From Sideroxyarcus sp. (GTDB taxonomy: Bacteria > Pseudomonadota > Gammaproteobacteria > Burkholderiales > Gallionellaceae), in the NCBI GenBank assembly GCA_030651895.1, contig JAUSBR010000013.1, forward strand, positions 1 to 64,000: a stretch of 64,000 nucleotides of DNA. Direction: 5' to 3'. Position numbers and translations under genes: made by a program. Under the pieces are notes generated by a model. That model was given only the letters and a program-made list of their open reading frames with translations. It made no database searches and was not told where the DNA came from. Shown here one piece after another: positions 44,114 through 52,177 of the stretch (position 1 is the first letter of the stretch; each line of letters begins with the position of its first letter).

Positions 44114-46588
44114 ATGAATCTCCTTCGTCTATCCCTCAATCTCCTGCGCCGCGACTGGCGCGCCGGAGAATGGCGCGTGCTGTTGTTGGCGCTGGTGCTG
44201 GCGGTGGGCAGCCTTGCCACCGTCGGTCTGTTCGCCGACCGTGTGCGCCAGGCCTTGCAGCAGCAGGCGCAGAGCCTGATCGGTGCCGATTTGCGCATTA
44301 CTTCCACCAGACCTTTTTCTCCCGCCTATCGCAAAGCCGCGGAAGCACGCGGCTTGCAGGTGGTGCAGAGCCGTACCTTTCCCAGCATGGTGGCGCACGG
44401 CGAACAGGTGTCGCTGAGCGAGATTCAAGCGGTGGAAAAGGGCTATCCCCTGCGCGGCGAGATCGAGATCGACGACGGCAGCGTGCATGTGGCACAGGCC
44501 ATTCCCGCGCGCGGCACGGTATGGGCGGACGAGCGACTGTTGCGCCGCCTTGATGTGCAGGCCGGGGATGAGGTGGGGATAGGCGCACGGCGCTTTGCCG
44601 TGGCGGCGATCGTTGTGAAGGACATCGACCAGTCCATCGGTTTCTCCAGCTTCGCTCCACGCGTATTGATGAACGATGCCGATCTGGCGTCTACCGGTTT
44701 GCTGCAGCAAGGCAGCCGCCTCTCGTATCGTCTGATGATCGCGGGCGATGCCGTCCAGGTGAAGATGTTGCGCGCGGAACTGGAACCCGGACTGTCCGGC
44801 AACGAAAAGATGGAAGACGTGCGCGATGCGCGTCCCGAGATACGCACGGCGCTGGAACGTGCCGAACATTTCCTCGGTCTCGCCGCGCTCACGGCGGCGA
44901 TCCTGGCGGGCGCGGCGATGGCGCTGGCGGCGCGGCGTTTCGTGTTGCGTCATCTGGACGGCTGTGCGGTGATGCGCTGCCTCGGCGCGCAGCAGGGGCA
45001 GGTGCTGTGGCTGTTCCTGTATCAATTCATTTTGCTCGGTGTGGTGGCGGTGCTGCTGGGCGGTTTGCTGGGTTATGCCACGCAGTCGGTTCTGGTCGAG
45101 AGCATCGCTGCCATGCGGAATGCGAGTCTGCCGCAACCCGGTGTGTTGCCCTTGCTCAAGGCGGCCGCCAGCGGCTTTGCCTTGTTGCTTGGCTTCGCCT
45201 TCCTGCCCTTGCTGCAATTGCGCAGGGTGTCGCCGTTGCGCGTGCTGCGCCGCGAGATGGGTTCACCCGAGGTCAGCGGCTGGTTGATCTACGGGCTGGC
45301 GGTCGCCGTACTGGCGCTGCTGTTTCTGTGGCATGCCGGTTCGCTCAAGCTGGGCCTCGCGGTGTTGGGCGGTTTGCTTGCTGGGTTGCTGGTGTTCGGC
45401 TGGTTGGCCTGGCTGCTGCTGCACGGCCTGGCGCGCAACTCGTTCTACTTCCAGTCGCAGTGGCGGCATGCCTTCAATAATCTTGCGCGCCACGGGCGCA
45501 GCGCGGCGGTGCAGGTGGTGGCGCTGAGCCTGGGCGGCATGGCCTTGCTGGTGCTGACGCTGGTGCGCGCCGATCTGCTGGAAGCCTGGCAGGGCAAGTT
45601 GCCGCCGGATACGCCCAACCGCTTCGTGGTGAACATCCAGTCCGATCAGGTTCAGCCGGTGCGGGATTTCTTCGCGCGCCAGTCATTGCCGTCGCCCGAG
45701 TTGCAACCCATGGTGCGCGGCAGGCTGGTCGCTATCAATGATCGTGCCGTCAGCGGCGACAGTTATCCCGATCCGCGCGCGCGCGGGCTGGTGGAGCGCG
45801 AGTTCAATCTCTCTTACATGGAGCAGATGCCAAGTTGGAACGAGTTGGTATCCGGAAAGTGGTGGGAGAAAAACGGCGCAGGTGAGCTTTCGGTCGAGGA
45901 GGGCATTGCCAAGACGCTGGGTATCCATATGGGCGATACCCTGACCTATGACGTAGCGGGCAGCAGCTTCACGGCCAAAGTCACCAGCCTGCGCAAAGTT
46001 CAGTGGGATTCGATGCGGGTGAATTTCTTCGTCATCGCCACGCCGGAGCTGCTGCAGGATTTCCCCGCCAGCTATCTGAGCAGCTTCTATCTGCCTACGG
46101 ACAGAGTGCGCGCCGGGGATGAGCTGTCGCGAGCCTTTCCGAATATCCTACTGATCGACACCGGTGCGGTGATCGCCCAGGTGCGCGGCATCATGGACCA
46201 GATCGCGCAGACGGTGAGCGCGGTGTTCCTGTTCACGCTGCTGACCGGCCTGGCCGTGCTGTACGCCGCTTTGCTGGCCACGCAGGACGAGCGCAGCCAC
46301 GAGGCGGCCATCCTGCGCACGCTGGGGGCGGATAGCCGCTATCTGCGGCGTCTGCACCTGACCGAATTCGCCGTGCTGGGCGGTCTGAGCGGACTGTTCG
46401 CGGCGGCGGGGGCGGTGCTGCTGGGCTGGGTATTGGCGCGTTTCGTGTTGGAGATACCTTACCAGGCCAACCTCTCGGTCTGGCTCATCGGGGTGCTGGG
46501 CGGCATCGCGGTGGTGATGCTGGCCGGGTGGCTGGCGACCCGCAAGCTGTTGCTGCGGCCCCCTCTTCGCATTCTCGCGGCAGATTAA
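44114..46588 (+). CDS. FtsX-type ABC transporter permease (YbbP-like)
   Basis: A protein of 824 residues with the YbbP layout. TM1 (about 22-42) is followed by a large periplasmic domain. A first FtsX core of three segments (about 255-370) and three further membrane segments in the middle (about 390-500) come next. A second periplasmic domain and a second FtsX core at the C-terminus (about 705-815, LAVLYAALLATQDERSHEAA then ILRTLGADSRYLRRL) complete it. The repeated ERSHEAAILRTLGA motif couples to the ATPase. It is the likely partner of the ATPase at 42080. The rpsF promoter begins 10 bp past its stop. Confidence 0.92.
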   Translation: MNLLRLSLNLLRRDWRAGEWRVLLLALVLAVGSLATVGLFADRVRQALQQQAQSLIGADLRITSTRPFSPAYRKAAEARGLQVVQSRTFPSMVAHGEQVSLSEIQAVEKGYPLRGEIEIDDGSVHVAQAIPARGTVWADERLLRRLDVQAGDEVGIGARRFAVAAIVVKDIDQSIGFSSFAPRVLMNDADLASTGLLQQGSRLSYRLMIAGDAVQVKMLRAELEPGLSGNEKMEDVRDARPEIRTALERAEHFLGLAALTAAILAGAAMALAARRFVLRHLDGCAVMRCLGAQQGQVLWLFLYQFILLGVVAVLLGGLLGYATQSVLVESIAAMRNASLPQPGVLPLLKAAASGFALLLGFAFLPLLQLRRVSPLRVLRREMGSPEVSGWLIYGLAVAVLALLFLWHAGSLKLGLAVLGGLLAGLLVFGWLAWLLLHGLARNSFYFQSQWRHAFNNLARHGRSAAVQVVALSLGGMALLVLTLVRADLLEAWQGKLPPDTPNRFVVNIQSDQVQPVRDFFARQSLPSPELQPMVRGRLVAINDRAVSGDSYPDPRARGLVEREFNLSYMEQMPSWNELVSGKWWEKNGAGELSVEEGIAKTLGIHMGDTLTYDVAGSSFTAKVTSLRKVQWDSMRVNFFVIATPELLQDFPASYLSSFYLPTDRVRAGDELSRAFPNILLIDTGAVIAQVRGIMDQIAQTVSAVFLFTLLTGLAVLYAALLATQDERSHEAAILRTLGADSRYLRRLHLTEFAVLGGLSGLFAAAGAVLLGWVLARFVLEIPYQANLSVWLIGVLGGIAVVMLAGWLATRKLLLRPPLRILAAD

Positions 46589-46598
46589 TGGCTTACGC

Positions 46599-46649
46599 TT
46601 GACGCGGCGCCGAATATCCCTATAATGCGCCCCTCCCTGAAAAAGGGAG
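46599..46649 (+). promoter_or_regulatory. rpsF operon promoter and leader hairpin
   Basis: -35 TTGACG (46599-46604) and -10 TATAAT (46621-46626) are 16 bp apart. Just downstream the leader can form CTCCC (46633-46637) with GGGAG (46645-46649) followed by TTTT, a weak attenuator-like hairpin. The 83-nt leader also has a CACCG segment and a GGGGGG run near 46670-46690 that may pair. rpsF leaders are often bound by the S6:S18 complex. Confidence 0.8.
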
Positions 46650-46709
46650 TTTTCACCCTTGCTCCACCGTCCATCAATGTCGGGGGGCTTTAATCCACAA
46701 GGAGATGTA

Positions 46710-47099
46710 ATGCGACACTACGAAATCGTATTTATCGTGCATCCCGATCAGAGCGAGCAAGTGCCCGCGATGGTTGAGCGTTATCGCACACTGGTGACCA
46801 GCAAGAACGGTCACATCCACCGTCTGGAAGACTGGGGCCGCCGCCAGCTGGCATACCCGATCCAGAAGATCCACAAAGCACATTACGTGCTGATGAATAT
46901 CGAAGTCGACCAGCCCACGCTGGACGAGCTCGAGCACGCATTCAAGTTCAACGACGCCGTATTGCGCCACCTGACCATCAAGACCAAGGCTGCAGTTGTT
47001 GTGCCTTCCGCCATGATGAAGGAAGAGAAGTCGCGTTCTTTCGGCAGCGATGCAGCAGCACCGGCTCCGGCAGCAGAAGCTCCGGCAGCGGCAGCGTAA
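46710..47099 (+). CDS. rpsF: 30S ribosomal protein S6
   Basis: A protein of 129 residues from ATG 46710 with AAGGAG upstream. An ORF start at 46659 is rejected because the S6 fold begins [41 protein letters not shown] is the S18-contacting region. The C-terminal tail (about 105-129) is Ala/Pro-rich, replacing the glutamate tail of E. coli S6. It is the first gene of the S6-PriB-S18-L9 operon. Confidence 0.98.
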   Translation: MRHYEIVFIVHPDQSEQVPAMVERYRTLVTSKNGHIHRLEDWGRRQLAYPIQKIHKAHYVLMNIEVDQPTLDELEHAFKFNDAVLRHLTIKTKAAVVVPSAMMKEEKSRSFGSDAAAPAPAAEAPAAAA

Positions 47100-47106
47100 G
47101 CAAGGA

Positions 47107-47403
47107 TTGAGCAGCAACCGTTGTGTGATTGAAGGGGAAGTGATCGAGTCGGAAGGCTTGAGATACACCCCGGCAGGTTTGGCAAGAGTGGCGTTCAAAT
47201 TGCGCCACACTTCGATGCAGCAGGAAGCAGGGATGCAACGCCAGGTTCAGTGTGTGGTTACTGCACTGGCACTGGGCGAAGCGGCACAGCAAGTCAGCCG
47301 TTTGCAACCCGGCCAGTCGGTGAGAGCCGAAGGTTTCCTGGCGCAGCGCAGCCTCAAGATCGCACAGCTGGTTTTGCACATTGATAACGTTACATTGAGA
47401 TAG
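47107..47403 (+). CDS. priB: Primosomal replication protein N
   Basis: A protein of about 98 residues. The OB-fold sequence [35 protein letters not shown] and [20 protein letters not shown] aligns with PriB, which bridges PriA and single-stranded DNA during replication restart. The start is uncertain. TTG 47107 fits the family N-terminus (E. coli begins MTNRLVLSG) but AAGGA directly abuts it. ATG 47050 inside rpsF would add 19 Gln/Arg-rich residues. Coupling to rpsF translation is likely. The position between rpsF and rpsR is the standard one. Confidence 0.85.
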   Translation: MSSNRCVIEGEVIESEGLRYTPAGLARVAFKLRHTSMQQEAGMQRQVQCVVTALALGEAAQQVSRLQPGQSVRAEGFLAQRSLKIAQLVLHIDNVTLR

Positions 47404-47414
47404 AGGAGCACAAC

Positions 47415-47684
47415 ATGGCTCGTGTATTTAAAAAGAAAGATGACAAGAAGAACAACGCTTCGCGTCAGCTGTTCAAGCGCCGCAAATTCTGCCGTTTCAC
47501 CGCCGAGAAGATCGCGGAAGTGGATTACAAGGACATCAACATCCTCAAGGAATTCGTCACCGAGAACGGCAAGCTGATCCCGGCACGTATCACCGGTACC
47601 AAGACCCGCTTCCAGCGCCAACTGAGCGTAGCGGTGAAGCGCGCACGCTTCCTGGCGTTGCTGCCTTACACCGATTTGCACTAA
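47415..47684 (+). CDS. rpsR: 30S ribosomal protein S18
   Basis: A protein of 89 residues with [29 protein letters not shown], the central [20 protein letters not shown] and the basic end [20 protein letters not shown] are typical. S18 pairs with S6 on the platform of the 30S subunit. It is the third gene of the operon, 11 bp after priB. Confidence 0.98.
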   Translation: MARVFKKKDDKKNNASRQLFKRRKFCRFTAEKIAEVDYKDINILKEFVTENGKLIPARITGTKTRFQRQLSVAVKRARFLALLPYTDLH

Positions 47685-47694
47685 GGAGTAGACC

Positions 47695-48144
47695 ATGCAA
47701 GTTATCCTGATGGAAAAAGTGATCAACCTCGGCCAACTGGGCGACGTTGTCAAAGTGAAGAACGGTTTCGCGCGCAACTTCCTCATCCCGCAAGGCAAAG
47801 CCAAGCGTGCGACGGAACACAACGTGGCGGATTTCACGGCACGTCGTGCTGAACTGGAAGCGGCTGATGCAGCCAAGCTGGTCGATGCACAGGCTCGCGG
47901 CGCCAAGCTGGAAGGCCTGACCGTGCAGATCGTGCAAAAGGCCGGCGTGGACGGCAAGCTGTTCGGTTCCGTGACCAATGCGGACATCGCAGCCGCACTG
48001 GTCGCCCAAGGGCACCAGGTCGAAAAGGGCCAAGTGCGCATGGACACCGGTCACCTGAAGCAGATCGGCGATCATCCGATCAGCATCGCGTTGCATCCGG
48101 ACGTGGTCGTGAACGTGACTATCTCGGTGCTGGGCGAGCAGTAA
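47695..48144 (+). CDS. rplI: 50S ribosomal protein L9
   Basis: A protein of 149 residues. The N-terminal domain [20 protein letters not shown] with [15 protein letters not shown] is followed by the long central helix and the C-terminal RNA-binding domain ([16 protein letters not shown]). It is the last gene of the S6 operon and is closed by a strong terminator 24 bp past the stop. Confidence 0.98.
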   Translation: MQVILMEKVINLGQLGDVVKVKNGFARNFLIPQGKAKRATEHNVADFTARRAELEAADAAKLVDAQARGAKLEGLTVQIVQKAGVDGKLFGSVTNADIAAALVAQGHQVEKGQVRMDTGHLKQIGDHPISIALHPDVVVNVTISVLGEQ

Positions 48145-48170
48145 TCCAGTGTTGTCATGTAGTTAAGAAA

Positions 48171-48195
48171 AAGGGCTGGCGACAGCCCTTTTTTG
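48171..48195 (+). terminator. Terminator of the rpsF-priB-rpsR-rplI operon
   Basis: AAGGGCTG and CAGCCCTT arms around GCGA are followed by a T-run. dnaB starts 48 bp later and so needs its own promoter. A TAGAAT -10-like element is at 48210-48215. Confidence 0.9.
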
Positions 48196-48242
48196 TTTTC
48201 CGAAAAGTGTAGAATTCCCTTCCCGAAATTTGCGGTCACATC

Positions 48243-49622
48243 ATGCAAAATTTTTCCGCTCCCGATTCCCAGCTCGAAGCCCTGAAACTTCCGCCGCATT
48301 CCGTTGAGGCGGAACAATCGGTGCTGGGCGGCATCCTGCTCGACACCAGTGCCTGGGACAAGGTCGCCGATCTGCTGAGCGAGAGCGATTTCTACCGCCA
48401 CGAACACCGCCTGATCTGGCGCCACATCGGACGCCTGACCGAGCATGCACATCCGGTGGATGTCATAACCTTGGCCGAATCGCTGGAAAGCAATGCCGAA
48501 CTGGAGAAGGCGGGCGGGCTGGTGTATCTGGGCACGCTGGCGCAGAACGTACCGTCTGCCGCCAACATCCGCCGCTACGCCGAGATCGTGCGCGAACGCG
48601 CCATCATGCGCAAACTCGTTGAGGTGGGCAGCGACATCGCGACCAGTGCCTACAATCCGGGCGGGCGCTCCGCAGGCCAGTTGCTGGATGAGGCGGAAAG
48701 TCGCGTGCTTGAGATCAACGAAGAGGGAGAGCGGGGCAGCCAGGGCTTTGTGGGCATGCCGCCGCTGCTGACGCAGGTGGTCGAGCGCATCGAGACTCTG
48801 TACGGGCGCGACAACCCCAGCGATGTGACGGGTACGGCTACCGGATTTGCGGATCTGGATCGCATGACTTCCGGTCTGCAGCCAGGCGACCTGGTCATCG
48901 TGGCCGGCCGTCCCAGTATGGGCAAGACCGCTTTCTCCATCAATATCGCAGAGAATGTTGCTTTGGAAGGCAAGCCGGTGGCGATCTTCAGTATGGAAAT
49001 GGGCGGCGCCCAACTGGCGATGCGCATGATCGGTTCCGTGGGGCGGCTCAACCAGCACACCTTGCGTACCGGCAAGCTGGAAGACGAAGACTGGTCGCGT
49101 ATGACCCATGCCCTGGGGCTGCTCAACGATGCGCCGATCTTCATCGACGAGACGCCGGGCCTGAACGCACTGGAGTTGCGCTCGCGCACGCGCCGATTAC
49201 ACCGGCAGCATAACGGTCTTGGTCTGGTGGTCATCGACTATATCCAGCTCATGTCTTCACCCGCCGGCAAGGCGAGCGAGAACCGCGCCACAGAGATCTC
49301 CGAGATATCCCGTTCGCTTAAATCGCTGGCCAAGGAATTGCACGTGCCGGTGATTGCGTTGTCGCAGCTCAATCGTAGCCTGGAGCAGCGACCGAACAAG
49401 CGCCCGGTCATGTCCGACCTGCGCGAATCCGGCGCCATCGAGCAGGATGCCGACTTGATTTTGTTCATCTACCGTGACGAAGTCTACAACCCGGATTCGC
49501 AGGACAAGGGCACGGCCGAGATCATCGTCGGCAAGCAGCGTAACGGCCCGATCGGTGCGGTAAGGCTCACTTTCCGCGGCGAGTACACCAGATTTGAAAA
49601 CCATGCCTCAGCTCAGTATTGA
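48243..49622 (+). CDS. dnaB: Replicative DNA helicase
   Basis: A protein of 459 residues. The N-terminal helical domain (HSVEAEQSVLGGILLD) is followed by the RecA-like ATPase with Walker A GRPSMGKTAF, Walker B VVIDYIQLM and the arginine-finger region DLRESGAIEQDADLI. The hexameric helicase unwinds DNA at the fork. Its last residues (NHASAQY) and stop lie inside a perfect 18-bp-arm palindrome, so the C-terminus may have been altered by acquisition of that element. Confidence 0.98.
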   Translation: MQNFSAPDSQLEALKLPPHSVEAEQSVLGGILLDTSAWDKVADLLSESDFYRHEHRLIWRHIGRLTEHAHPVDVITLAESLESNAELEKAGGLVYLGTLAQNVPSAANIRRYAEIVRERAIMRKLVEVGSDIATSAYNPGGRSAGQLLDEAESRVLEINEEGERGSQGFVGMPPLLTQVVERIETLYGRDNPSDVTGTATGFADLDRMTSGLQPGDLVIVAGRPSMGKTAFSINIAENVALEGKPVAIFSMEMGGAQLAMRMIGSVGRLNQHTLRTGKLEDEDWSRMTHALGLLNDAPIFIDETPGLNALELRSRTRRLHRQHNGLGLVVIDYIQLMSSPAGKASENRATEISEISRSLKSLAKELHVPVIALSQLNRSLEQRPNKRPVMSDLRESGAIEQDADLILFIYRDEVYNPDSQDKGTAEIIVGKQRNGPIGAVRLTFRGEYTRFENHASAQY

Positions 49623-49637
49623 GCTGAGGCATGGTTT
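49598..49637. repeat. Perfect palindrome with 18-bp arms over the dnaB stop codon
   Basis: The arm AAACCATGCCTCAGCTCA (49598-49615) and its exact complement (49620-49637) flank a GTAT loop. The dnaB stop (TGA, 49620-49622) lies in the second arm. No T-run follows (TTTCGGTG), so it is not a canonical terminator, though it may block RNA polymerase or stabilise the mRNA 3' end. Confidence 0.85.
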
Positions 49638-49737
49638 CGGTGAAGGCTCTCGTACCCGCAGGGTGAACCTGCGAAGCAGGTTATGCCGTAACCAAAACTT
49701 CCTTAAAGCAGTATCAATAAAAACCAGCATTAATTTG

Positions 49738-49766
49738 TTGGCGCTCCCGACCCGTTCGGTTACAAT
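49738..49766 (+). promoter_or_regulatory. Candidate promoter of tRNA-Val
   Basis: TTGGCG (49738-49743) and TACAAT (49761-49766) are separated by 17 bp and lie 14 bp before the tRNA. Confidence 0.65.
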
Positions 49767-49780
49767 GCGCGTCCTTTTAC

Positions 49781-49857
49781 AGGCGCGTAGCTCAGCTGGT
49801 TAGAGCACCACCTTGACATGGTGGGGGTCGTTGGTTCGAGTCCAATCGCGCCTACCA
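49781..49857 (+). tRNA. tRNA-Val (GAC)
   Basis: A 77-nt gene with encoded CCA. The acceptor arms AGGCGCG and CGCGCCT pair fully. The anticodon arm CCACC-TTGACAT-GGTGG gives anticodon GAC. D arm GCTCAGCTGGTTAGAGC and T arm TTGGTTCGAGTCCAA are intact. The MCE cluster begins 38 bp downstream. Confidence 0.97.
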
Positions 49858-49895
49858 ATTTCCCGAGTTGTCCCGACATTCTTCCGAGAAATGCC

Positions 49896-50450
49896 ATGTT
49901 CACATTGAGCCTGCATGGAGAAGAAGGTACCCAGGCCCTGCTGCAATCGGGCTATTCCTATTGCCTCGTCGTTCGTTCCGAATCCCAGCGTTCCGCCTTG
50001 CTCAAGAATCTGGGCGAGCAGACGGGTGTTGTCATCGTTCCGCACAACGGCGGTCTGATCAGCAACCTTCGGGTGTGGGAGAACATCGTCCTGCCGGTGC
50101 AGTATCATGGCATCGAGGTCGCCGGAAAACTCGAAGACAACGTGGCGCAGCTGCTGGTCCAGTGCGGTCTGGAGGATGAGGTTGCGGTGTCCGAGCTGCT
50201 GCTCAAGCTGCCCGACCAGTTGTCGCTGTACGAGAAACGGCTGGTCAGTTTCGTCCGTGCCATGCTGATGAGCCCCGAACTGATCATTTACGATTCCATG
50301 CTGGAAGGCCTGTCGCGCAAGGAGCTGGCGCGGGCGGTCGGATTCGACCGGGTATTCCGTTTATACTTCCCGTTCCGGACATCGGTGCTGGTCAGTTTCG
50401 AGGAATATCGCGACAAGGACAATCCGAAGCAGCTCGTGATCCAGTTATAA
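49896..50450 (+). CDS. Degenerate MlaF-like ABC ATPase without catalytic motifs
   Basis: A protein of 184 residues from ATG 49896. The sequence follows an MlaF-type ATPase but every nucleotide motif is changed. The Walker A position reads LVVRSESQRSALLKNL (no GxxGxGK). About 25-30 residues after it are missing. The Q-loop region is VPHNGGLISNLRVWENIVLP (Gln replaced by His). The signature region reads LPDQLSLYEKRLVSFVRAML (no SGG). Walker B is ELIIYDSMLEGL (Glu replaced by Ser). The H-loop is LVSFEEY (His replaced by Phe). The ORF is open and starts the cluster of MCE protein, TPR lipoprotein, cyclase and MlaE permease, so it is probably a structural pseudo-ATPase. No membrane segment is present. 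Confidence 0.75.
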   Translation: MFTLSLHGEEGTQALLQSGYSYCLVVRSESQRSALLKNLGEQTGVVIVPHNGGLISNLRVWENIVLPVQYHGIEVAGKLEDNVAQLLVQCGLEDEVAVSELLLKLPDQLSLYEKRLVSFVRAMLMSPELIIYDSMLEGLSRKELARAVGFDRVFRLYFPFRTSVLVSFEEYRDKDNPKQLVIQL

Positions 50451-50463
50451 GAAGACATTCGAC

Positions 50464-51363
50464 ATGAAGTTGCCCAATTACAACCAGAGATTGCTGAGCA
50501 TGGAGACGCGCACAAAGCGCTTCATGCTGGGCGCGGTCGCCGTCATGCTGCTGGTGCTGGCGATGATTGCCGCCAAACAGGATTATTTCAGCCGCAGCAC
50601 CGCGATCTATTTCTTCACGCCCAATGCGCAGGGGCTGAGCAAGGGCATGGCGGTCAAGTTCATCGGTTTCAAGGTGGGCAGCGTAAAAGAGATCAATATG
50701 GAGCCCAATGCCACGGTGCGGGTGAAGGTGTCGCTGGACGACGAATACGTGCATCTGATCGGGCAGGACGCCAAGGCCAGGCTGGTCAAGGAAGCGCTGG
50801 TCGGCGAGAGCGTGGTGGAGATCATTCCCGGTTCGCAGCAGGTCAGGCAGGTGTCGCAGAACAGCGTGCTCGAATTCGAGCGCGGGCAGGATGCCAGCAC
50901 GGTGGTCGAGAATCTGGCGGCGCAATTGCAACCCATTCTGAGCGATATCCACCAGATCACTTCCTCGGGTGACATCCAGCAGACGCTGAAGAACCTGAAC
51001 CAGGCATCGGGCACTTTCCGCCAGACAGTGAATGAGTACACCCAGCTTGGTGCCAACGGCAACAAGGCGATGGAGCACATCAATTCCAGCATGGAGACGC
51101 TGGACAAGGCCATCCCCAAGCTGGTGGACAAGGCCGATGCCACACTGGACAACGTGCAAGCCGCGACGGCCGACATCAAGAAGATCACCAACGATTCCGC
51201 CGGCGAGATCCCTTCGCTGGTGCGCAACGCCAATGCGCTGGTGCAGGACGGTCAGGAGACGCTGGGCGGCGTGAAGCGATCCTGGCTGCTCAACAGCCTG
51301 TTCACCGCGCCAGAGGAACAATCCCTGCCGGTGGACGGTTACGTCGCGCCGACACAGCCGTGA
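50464..51363 (+). CDS. MCE-domain protein (MlaD-like)
   Basis: A protein of 299 residues. A single transmembrane anchor (about 20-38, LGAVAVMLLVLAMIAAK) is followed by one MCE domain (about 45-120, YFFTPNAQGLSKGMAVKF then IGFKVGSVKEI and ALVGESVVEIIPGS). A long helical periplasmic region (about 145-270) with VVENLAAQLQPILSDIHQIT and repeated helices comes next. MCE proteins form rings that carry lipids between membranes with an MlaE permease. It is 13 bp after the degenerate ATPase, and the permease is three genes downstream. Confidence 0.9.
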   Translation: MKLPNYNQRLLSMETRTKRFMLGAVAVMLLVLAMIAAKQDYFSRSTAIYFFTPNAQGLSKGMAVKFIGFKVGSVKEINMEPNATVRVKVSLDDEYVHLIGQDAKARLVKEALVGESVVEIIPGSQQVRQVSQNSVLEFERGQDASTVVENLAAQLQPILSDIHQITSSGDIQQTLKNLNQASGTFRQTVNEYTQLGANGNKAMEHINSSMETLDKAIPKLVDKADATLDNVQAATADIKKITNDSAGEIPSLVRNANALVQDGQETLGGVKRSWLLNSLFTAPEEQSLPVDGYVAPTQP

Positions 51364-51375
51364 CGGGAGCATAGC

Positions 51376-52170
51376 TTGGGCGCGCGTTCAACCGTCTCGA
51401 TCCTTTGCAGTCTCATGTTGCTGACCGCCTGCGGCAGTGTGGACGAGATTCGCAGTGCGCGGCTGGAACAGGCCACCGAATTCAACCAGCGCGGACAGCG
51501 CGCATTTCAGCGCGGCGAGTATCAGGCTGCCGCGACCCTCTACGAACAAGCCCTGCAGATCGACGTCGCCATCGAGAACGAGAACGGAATCGCCATCAAC
51601 ACTCTCAATCTCGCGCGCGTGAACCAGGTGCTGGGCAAGACCGCGCTGACTCAGCGGCTGCTCGACCACCTGCTGGAAGACAAGGCATTGCGCTATGCGC
51701 CGGCGCATCTGGCCGAAGCGGCGGTACAGAAAGCCCTGCTGCGCTTGCAGGAGAACGATACGGCGGGCGCCACGCTCTGGGCGGACAGGGCGGCAGCCTT
51801 CTGCGAATCGGATTGCCGGATAGTCGGTGTGATCGACAACGTGCGTGCCGGTATCGCCCTGCGTGCGAACGATGCCGACAAGGCCCTGCAGTTGAGTGAA
51901 CGAGCATTGTCGGCGAACAGCGACGTGCCGCTGGAGCGCGCCAACGCGCTGCGGCTGATGGCGTCGGCCAGGCTGATGAAGAACGAGGCTGTTGCTGCAT
52001 TGAGCCTGACCGAAGAGGCGCTGGTCATCGACAAGTCGCTGGGTCTGCCGGAGAAGATTCGCCAGGACCTGCTGTTGTCGGCACAGGCGCACGAGAAGCT
52101 GGGGCAGGCAGAACTTGCGGCGCAATGCCGCGACCGCGCGGCACGCATCGCCGCGACCGCGCTGAAGTGA
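51376..52170 (+). CDS. TPR lipoprotein
   Basis: A protein of 264 residues starting at TTG (51376), with CGGGAG upstream and no better start. A lipoprotein signal with lipobox LLTAC (about residue 19) anchors it to a membrane. The mature part is all-helical with about five TPR-like units, for example FNQRGQRAFQRGEYQAAATL then YEQALQ, and ADKALQLSERALS. In Mla-type systems a lipoprotein or periplasmic shuttle is normally MlaC or MlaA, and neither is here, so this could be the outer-membrane or accessory element of the cluster. The role is inferred from position. It is 12 bp after the MCE gene. Confidence 0.85.
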   Translation: MGARSTVSILCSLMLLTACGSVDEIRSARLEQATEFNQRGQRAFQRGEYQAAATLYEQALQIDVAIENENGIAINTLNLARVNQVLGKTALTQRLLDHLLEDKALRYAPAHLAEAAVQKALLRLQENDTAGATLWADRAAAFCESDCRIVGVIDNVRAGIALRANDADKALQLSERALSANSDVPLERANALRLMASARLMKNEAVAALSLTEEALVIDKSLGLPEKIRQDLLLSAQAHEKLGQAELAAQCRDRAARIAATALK

Positions 52171-52177
52171 GGGCGCG

